DNA of 17,518 nt from an uncultured Chromatiaceae bacterium. GTDB lineage: Bacteria; Pseudomonadota; Gammaproteobacteria; Enterobacterales; Alteromonadaceae. Positions 14,183 through 17,518 of the stretch are shown here, in pieces; the first letter of the stretch is position 1; every line of letters begins with the position of its first letter. The translations under genes and the position numbers were made by a program. The stretch is from the NCBI GenBank assembly GCA_946482325.1, contig CAMLRA010000080.1, forward strand, positions 1 to 17,518, read 5' to 3'. Under the pieces are notes generated by a model that searched no databases, had not been told where the DNA came from, and was given only the letters and a program-made list of their open reading frames with translations.

Positions 14183-14866
14183 ATGCTTCGATTTGAGCAG
14201 GTGAGCAAAAGCTATCCGGGTGGTTTTGTTGCGCTGGACCGCGTCAGTTTTGAACTGCAAAAAGGCGAAATGGCCTTTTTGACCGGTCATTCCGGCGCCG
14301 GCAAAAGTACCATGCTCAAGCTCATCAGCCTGATCGAACGGCCTTCCGCCGGCCGTGTTGTGATTAACGGTATTGATTTATCTGGCATTAAATCCAGCCA
14401 AATCCCTTATGTGCGGCGTGATATCGGCATGATTTTTCAGGATCACCGCCTGCTGATGAATCACACCGTATTTGATAACGTGGCGTTACCGCTGATGATT
14501 GAAGGCTTTACCGGCCGCGATATGGCAAGACGGGTGCACGCCGCACTGGATCAGGTCGGTTTACTCGACAAAGCCCGCTGTTTGCCGGCGACTTTGTCCG
14601 GCGGTGAAGCGCAGCGAGTTGGCATTGCCCGGGCTGTCGTTAACAAACCCCCGCTGTTATTGGCTGATGAACCGACCGGTAACCTGGACCCGGATTTGTC
14701 GAAAGACATCATGCGGGTGTTTGAAGCATTTAATCAGGCCGGTGTGTCGGTGCTGGTCGCCAGCCACGACCTGAGCCTGATCGCGCGGATGCGGTATCGC
14801 ACAATGACGCTCAAAAGCGGAAAAATGATCAACGATGGTTTGCTGCATACTGAGGATGCCGAATGA
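14183..14866 (+). CDS. ftsE: Cell division ATP-binding protein FtsE
   Basis: 227 residues, typical of FtsE (222 in E. coli). It is the cytoplasmic ATPase of the FtsEX complex, an ABC-type machine that links the FtsZ ring to periplasmic activation of amidases via EnvC. Walker A is GHSGAGKST (35-43), Q-loop Gln86 (IFQDHRLL), signature LSGGEAQ (138-144), Walker B LLLADE (158-163), and switch His195 (VASHDLS). AGGGAA precedes the ATG, which starts two bases after ftsY. It overlaps ftsX by four bases (ATGA). Confidence 0.98.
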   Translation: MLRFEQVSKSYPGGFVALDRVSFELQKGEMAFLTGHSGAGKSTMLKLISLIERPSAGRVVINGIDLSGIKSSQIPYVRRDIGMIFQDHRLLMNHTVFDNVALPLMIEGFTGRDMARRVHAALDQVGLLDKARCLPATLSGGEAQRVGIARAVVNKPPLLLADEPTGNLDPDLSKDIMRVFEAFNQAGVSVLVASHDLSLIARMRYRTMTLKSGKMINDGLLHTEDAE

Positions 14867-15837
14867 GTATTCTGTTTAATGGCCGCGCCAGCGGTGCCAG
14901 TGACAGCGCACCGGGTCTGGTGCAAAAATTTGTGATGGGCATTGTCGGCCATCTGCGCCAGTCGGTTTCCAGTTTAGGCGAATTGTGGCGCAGTCCGGTC
15001 TGGACTTTTGTCACTATCGCGGTGCTGGGCATCAGTATGACGTTGCCAGCCACTTTGCATGTGCTGGTGAAAAACTTACAGCAGGTCAGCAGCAGTTATG
15101 ACCAATCATTTGAAATCAGTCTGTTTTTGAAAAACGACGTCACTGAAACCGATATCGCCACGCTGGTGACGCTGTTACAGGGCGACAAAGATGTCGCCAA
15201 AGTACGGCTGATTGATAAAACCGCTGCGATGGCGGAATTTAAACAAGAATCCGGTTTTGGTGAGGCTATTAGTTTTCTCGACCAGAACCCGTTGCCGGAT
15301 GTGTTGCTGGTGACGCCGACACTAAGCCAGCCGGCAGCCGCCGAAGCGCTGTTAAACAAACTGCAAAAAGAACGGTATGTGGAGCTCGCCAAACTCGATA
15401 TCAGCTGGCTGGAGCGGCTGGCAGCTATTATGTCGCTGGTACAACAAGTGGTTTACACCATCGCCGCTTTGTTACTTTGTGGTGCTTTACTGGTGATCGG
15501 CAACACTATTCGCTTGCTGATCATGGATAAAAAGGCCGAGATTGAAGTGATGAAACTGGTCGGCGCAACCGACAGTTTTATTCAGCGGCCATTTTTATAC
15601 ACTGGCATCTGGCTTGGGGTGTTTGGTGGTTTCCTGGCGTTTCTGGTGATTGAGCTGATGTTGTACTGGCTGCGGGGCGCTATTGCCAATGTGACGCAGC
15701 TGTACCAGAGTGGTTTTGTGCTGAATGTACTGACTCTACAGGAATTCGGTTTGTTGATGGCGATTGCCGTCAGCCTAGGCCTGGTCGGTTCTTATCTGGC
15801 GGTAAGAAGTCATATCAAGGCCATTGAACCTTGTTAA
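14863..15837 (+). CDS. ftsX: Cell division protein FtsX
   Basis: 324 residues. It is the membrane subunit of FtsEX. A cytoplasmic N-terminal tail (1-45) is followed by helix 1 (about 46-70, WTFVTIAVLGISMTLPATL). The periplasmic domain (about 70-185, including ISLFLKNDVTETDIATLV) binds EnvC-type activators in relatives. Three more helices lie at about 195-222, 245-270 and 292-318; the cytoplasmic loop IMDKKAEIEVMKLVGATDSFI is a family hallmark. The start overlaps the ftsE stop by four bases and has GAGG upstream, indicating coupled translation and fixed stoichiometry. In E. coli rpoH follows at once; here an opposite-strand EAL/HDOD gene intervenes. Confidence 0.97.
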   Translation: MSILFNGRASGASDSAPGLVQKFVMGIVGHLRQSVSSLGELWRSPVWTFVTIAVLGISMTLPATLHVLVKNLQQVSSSYDQSFEISLFLKNDVTETDIATLVTLLQGDKDVAKVRLIDKTAAMAEFKQESGFGEAISFLDQNPLPDVLLVTPTLSQPAAAEALLNKLQKERYVELAKLDISWLERLAAIMSLVQQVVYTIAALLLCGALLVIGNTIRLLIMDKKAEIEVMKLVGATDSFIQRPFLYTGIWLGVFGGFLAFLVIELMLYWLRGAIANVTQLYQSGFVLNVLTLQEFGLLMAIAVSLGLVGSYLAVRSHIKAIEPC

Positions 15838-15864
15838 AAACTGCGGTTGAAATCAGTCAACCGC
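15835..15864 (-). terminator. Intrinsic terminator of the EAL/HDOD gene, overlapping the ftsX stop region
   Basis: GCGGTTGA-CTGATT-TCAACCGC (minus strand, 15864 to 15843) is an 8-bp perfect stem followed on that strand by AG and five T. The stem overlaps the last codons of the EAL/HDOD gene (stop at 15853), and the T tract touches the ftsX stop codon. On the plus strand it lacks a T run but may still stabilise the ftsYEX message. Confidence 0.7.
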
Positions 15865-17076
15865 CGCTTCCTGCATCAAGCCATGTGCCCAGCTGACCGC
15901 ATCGAGATATGTCATGCTGAGATCCCGCGCAGTGCTAAACAGTTGCGTCGTTAACTGCTGTTGTAAGTCCCACTCGCCATTTTCATAGGCTTTGGTCAAT
16001 TGCAGATAAAGCCCAAGCCTTCCCTGATGTTCCAGCAAAGCGGCTTTGATTTCCGGCAGTATCGGTAAATCGTCCAATAGTTGCTGCAATGGCTGTTCCA
16101 GCAGGGCATCAACCAGCGAAAACAATCCAGTCAGGAACGCAGCCGGCGGATTGTCGGCATCGCCCATGATGGATGCCAGCTGGTCACAGAATCTGGCCCG
16201 CACTATCGACATATGCAGTAATTCACTGGGGCCGTCTTCTTTCAGATTGGCCAGCGCCAGTAAGGCAATAAACTTTTTCAGCTCGCCTTCACCCATATAC
16301 ACCATGGCGTGTTTTAACGAGCCAATCGGCTGCTCACGGGCAAAGCTGGCGCTGTTCACAAAGCGCAGCAATTTATACGACAAGCCCAGATCACGTTCGA
16401 CAATGGCCGTCAGCTTTTCAAAATCCAGCCGCAGTGCACTGGACTCAGCAATCAGCAGCAGCAGATTTAATTTACTGCTGGCGATTTTTTTATGCTTCAG
16501 CATCTCCGGCCGGGCGAAAAAATAACCCTGAAACAACGTAAAACCGAGTTGTTTCAGCTTTTCGTATTCGGTCTGGGTTTCGACTTTTTCGGCCAGTAAA
16601 GTGACAGGGTGATGTTTGACCCGCGATACATATTTGCTGATCTGCAGAATATTAAACTGCCGCACGTCCACTTTGATAAAGCTGATATAAGGCAGAAAAA
16701 TGTCCCATTTCGGGTCAAAGTCGTGATCATCCAGCGCCAGCTTATAGCCCATACGATGCAGCTCGCGGCATGCAGTCAGCAGTTCCATACTGATCGGCAC
16801 CGTTTCCAGCACTTCAATCACCATACTGTGCGGATTAATCGAAGTGGGAAAATGGTGAATGAGCGTATCGGCGGAGAAATTGATAAATGCCTGATGGCCA
16901 CCGGTGATTTTCTCAACACCCATCAGCAGGTGATGTTCAGTAATAAGTTTTGACGTCGCCTCATCGGCGTTGATATCGGGAAAACTGTTTTGCACCCCAT
17001 CACGGAATAACAGTTCATAGCCAAATAAGTTTTTATGCTGATCAAAGATCGGCTGGCGTGCCAGGTAACAATACAT
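15853..17076 (-). CDS. EAL-HDOD domain protein (YuxH/CdgJ type signalling protein)
   Basis: 407 residues. The EAL-like domain (about 3-200) starts ARQPIFDQHKNLFGYELLFRDG, the usual opening of EAL-HDOD proteins. Candidate active-site positions are E21 (ExLxR form), N67, E88, D116/D117, K135, E163 and Q183 (QGYFFARP); however the loop after the DD pair reads DDHDFD instead of DDFGTG, so catalytic activity on c-di-GMP is uncertain. The C-terminal HDOD domain (about 200-390: LNLLLLIAESSA, LGLSYKLLRFVNSASF, LKHAMVYMGEGELKKFIALL) is a helical, non-catalytic relative of HD phosphohydrolases. Relatives affect motility and surface attachment. I chose the ATG at 17076, six bases after AGGAG; an open frame runs to 17241 but its extra 55 residues are unlike the family. 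It is an insertion into the ftsX-rpoH neighbourhood. Confidence 0.94.
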   Translation of the reverse strand: MYCYLARQPIFDQHKNLFGYELLFRDGVQNSFPDINADEATSKLITEHHLLMGVEKITGGHQAFINFSADTLIHHFPTSINPHSMVIEVLETVPISMELLTACRELHRMGYKLALDDHDFDPKWDIFLPYISFIKVDVRQFNILQISKYVSRVKHHPVTLLAEKVETQTEYEKLKQLGFTLFQGYFFARPEMLKHKKIASSKLNLLLLIAESSALRLDFEKLTAIVERDLGLSYKLLRFVNSASFAREQPIGSLKHAMVYMGEGELKKFIALLALANLKEDGPSELLHMSIVRARFCDQLASIMGDADNPPAAFLTGLFSLVDALLEQPLQQLLDDLPILPEIKAALLEHQGRLGLYLQLTKAYENGEWDLQQQLTTQLFSTARDLSMTYLDAVSWAHGLMQEAAVD

Positions 17077-17248
17077 CGACGACTCCTGAACCAAAGGCCT
17101 GATAAGGCCGTAAACGCGCTGGTATGCAGGTCTGGCTGTGCCAACGTCCGATGTTTGATAGGGGACCAGACTTCTGTTGAGATGCTTTGAGCATATCGGA
17201 AAATCGCACTTTGTCTTATGCAGATATATTCTGAAATTCACTTTTTAA

Positions 17249-17254
17249 TATAAT
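17249..17254 (+). promoter_or_regulatory. Possible -10 box of a sigma-70 promoter for rpoH
   Basis: TATAAT, a perfect -10 hexamer, 93 bases before the rpoH ATG in an A/T-rich stretch. No convincing -35 lies 16-18 bases upstream. Transcription from here would place the CIRCE palindrome in the leader, where it usually lies in HrcA-controlled genes. Confidence 0.35.
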
Positions 17255-17273
17255 TTGGTTCTTAAAAACGCGG

Positions 17274-17300
17274 GAACCGGCATTAGCACTCTCTGTCAAA
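17274..17300 (+). promoter_or_regulatory. Possible sigma-E type promoter for rpoH
   Basis: GAACCG (17274-17279, with a further G before it) resembles the sigma-E -35 box GGAACTT. After 16 bases comes TCAAA (17296-17300), similar to the -10 consensus TCTRA. The E. coli rpoH P3 promoter has the same class and spacing. The -35 lacks the final TT, so the match is partial. It overlaps the CIRCE palindrome. Confidence 0.35.
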
Positions 17301-17309
17301 GAGTGCTAA
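17283..17309. promoter_or_regulatory. Perfect CIRCE element (HrcA operator) upstream of rpoH
   Basis: TTAGCACTC (17283-17291), nine bases, then GAGTGCTAA (17301-17309): all 18 arm positions match the CIRCE consensus, including the N9 spacer. CIRCE is the binding site of the heat-shock repressor HrcA, which normally controls groESL and dnaK operons. It ends 37 bases before the rpoH ATG and would also form a hairpin in the leader RNA. HrcA itself is not in the window. Confidence 0.85.
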
Positions 17310-17346
17310 CATGAGTCCACTTTCACATCTCCACAGGAGTTTGTTC

Positions 17347-17518
17347 ATGACCAAAGCGAATCAATTGATGACATTGTCAGTCGCAGGCAGCGGTAGCCTT
17401 GAGGCTTATACTCACGCTGTCAGTACTATTCCGATGCTGTCGGCTGAAGAGGAACGCGCTCTGGCTGAACGTCTGCAGCAACACGGTGACCTGGAAGCGG
17501 CCCGTCAGCTGATTATGT
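17347..17518 (+). CDS. rpoH: RNA polymerase heat-shock sigma factor (sigma-32), N-terminal part, cut by window end
   Basis: 57 codons are visible. The text (LEAYTHAVSTIPMLSAEEERALAERL, then QQHGDLEAARQLIM) aligns with E. coli RpoH ([39 protein letters not shown]). RpoH directs RNA polymerase to chaperone and protease genes in heat shock. AGGAG lies seven bases before the ATG at 17347. An in-frame ATG at 17311 would add 12 residues, but it lacks a ribosome-binding site and the real one would then lie inside the gene. The location after ftsYEX is the conserved gammaproteobacterial order, apart from the intervening EAL/HDOD gene. Regulation probably includes the CIRCE element in its leader. Confidence 0.95.
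   Translation, partial: MTKANQLMTLSVAGSGSLEAYTHAVSTIPMLSAEEERALAERLQQHGDLEAARQLIM

Noticed and set aside
17190..17220. Possible sigma-28 flagellar promoter for the EAL/HDOD gene on the minus strand (AAAGT ... CCGATAT)
   Set aside because: Spacing between the two boxes is well short of the usual 11 bases.
17077..17241. 55-residue N-terminal extension of the EAL/HDOD protein
   Set aside because: The AGGAG-supported ATG at 17076 matches the family start; the extension has unrelated composition and covers the likely promoter region.
17311..17346. In-frame ATG upstream of the chosen rpoH start
   Set aside because: It abuts the CIRCE palindrome and has no ribosome-binding site; AGGAG with seven-base spacing marks 17347, which also matches the family N-terminus.
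1..17518. CRISPR arrays, tRNA or rRNA genes, intact insertion sequences, prophage genes
   Set aside because: No regularly spaced repeats, cloverleaf/CCA patterns, rRNA signatures, transposase or phage proteins were seen.

Overview
The window looks like chromosomal DNA of a gammaproteobacterium, most likely in or near the Rheinheimera/Alishewanella/Alteromonadales group. The main evidence is the rsmD <-> ftsY-ftsE-ftsX ... rpoH block, which is conserved across gammaproteobacteria, together with YhgN-type MarC, YjaG (DUF416), DUF3833 and DUF2721 proteins and glutamine-rich proteins. The genus is inference from protein flavour. No rRNA, tRNA, CRISPR array or intact insertion sequence was seen.

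Left part (1-3,290). The 3' end of a gene for a TOPRIM-type protein, resembling the C-terminal nuclease domain of JetD/MksG-like Wadjet subunits, runs convergently into a PAS-containing chemoreceptor gene. Both stop codons lie in one 18-bp palindrome. Upstream of the chemoreceptor is a 267-bp MITE-like element with perfect 18-bp terminal inverted repeats. Its two internal hairpins, with the termini, form a near-complete three-way junction. Its right end forms part of the stop codon of a 2-oxoglutarate/Fe(II) oxygenase gene.

Middle part (3,290-11,250). A minus-strand trio encodes an ECF sigma factor (no ATG start), a membrane anti-sigma candidate with a 26-base gene overlap, and an exported coiled-coil protein. 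A DUF3833 lipoprotein gene diverges from it. Next come a REC-DUF3369-HD-GYP c-di-GMP phosphodiesterase, a DUF2721 membrane protein, yhgN/marC, a 483-residue protein about one third glutamine in its first 100 residues, and yjaG.

Right part (11,250-17,518). A secreted protein with a PEP-CTERM-like tail lies behind a good sigma-54 promoter candidate and ends in a strong terminator. Then come rsmD (minus) and the ftsY-ftsE-ftsX operon (plus), linking membrane-protein targeting and division-site peptidoglycan hydrolysis. An EAL/HDOD gene sits in opposite orientation between ftsX and rpoH. The start of rpoH closes the window. Its leader holds a perfect CIRCE palindrome, the classical HrcA operator, overlapping a possible sigma-E-type promoter. 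With the MITE-like element and the sigma-54/PEP-CTERM pair, it is the most noteworthy regulatory feature here.
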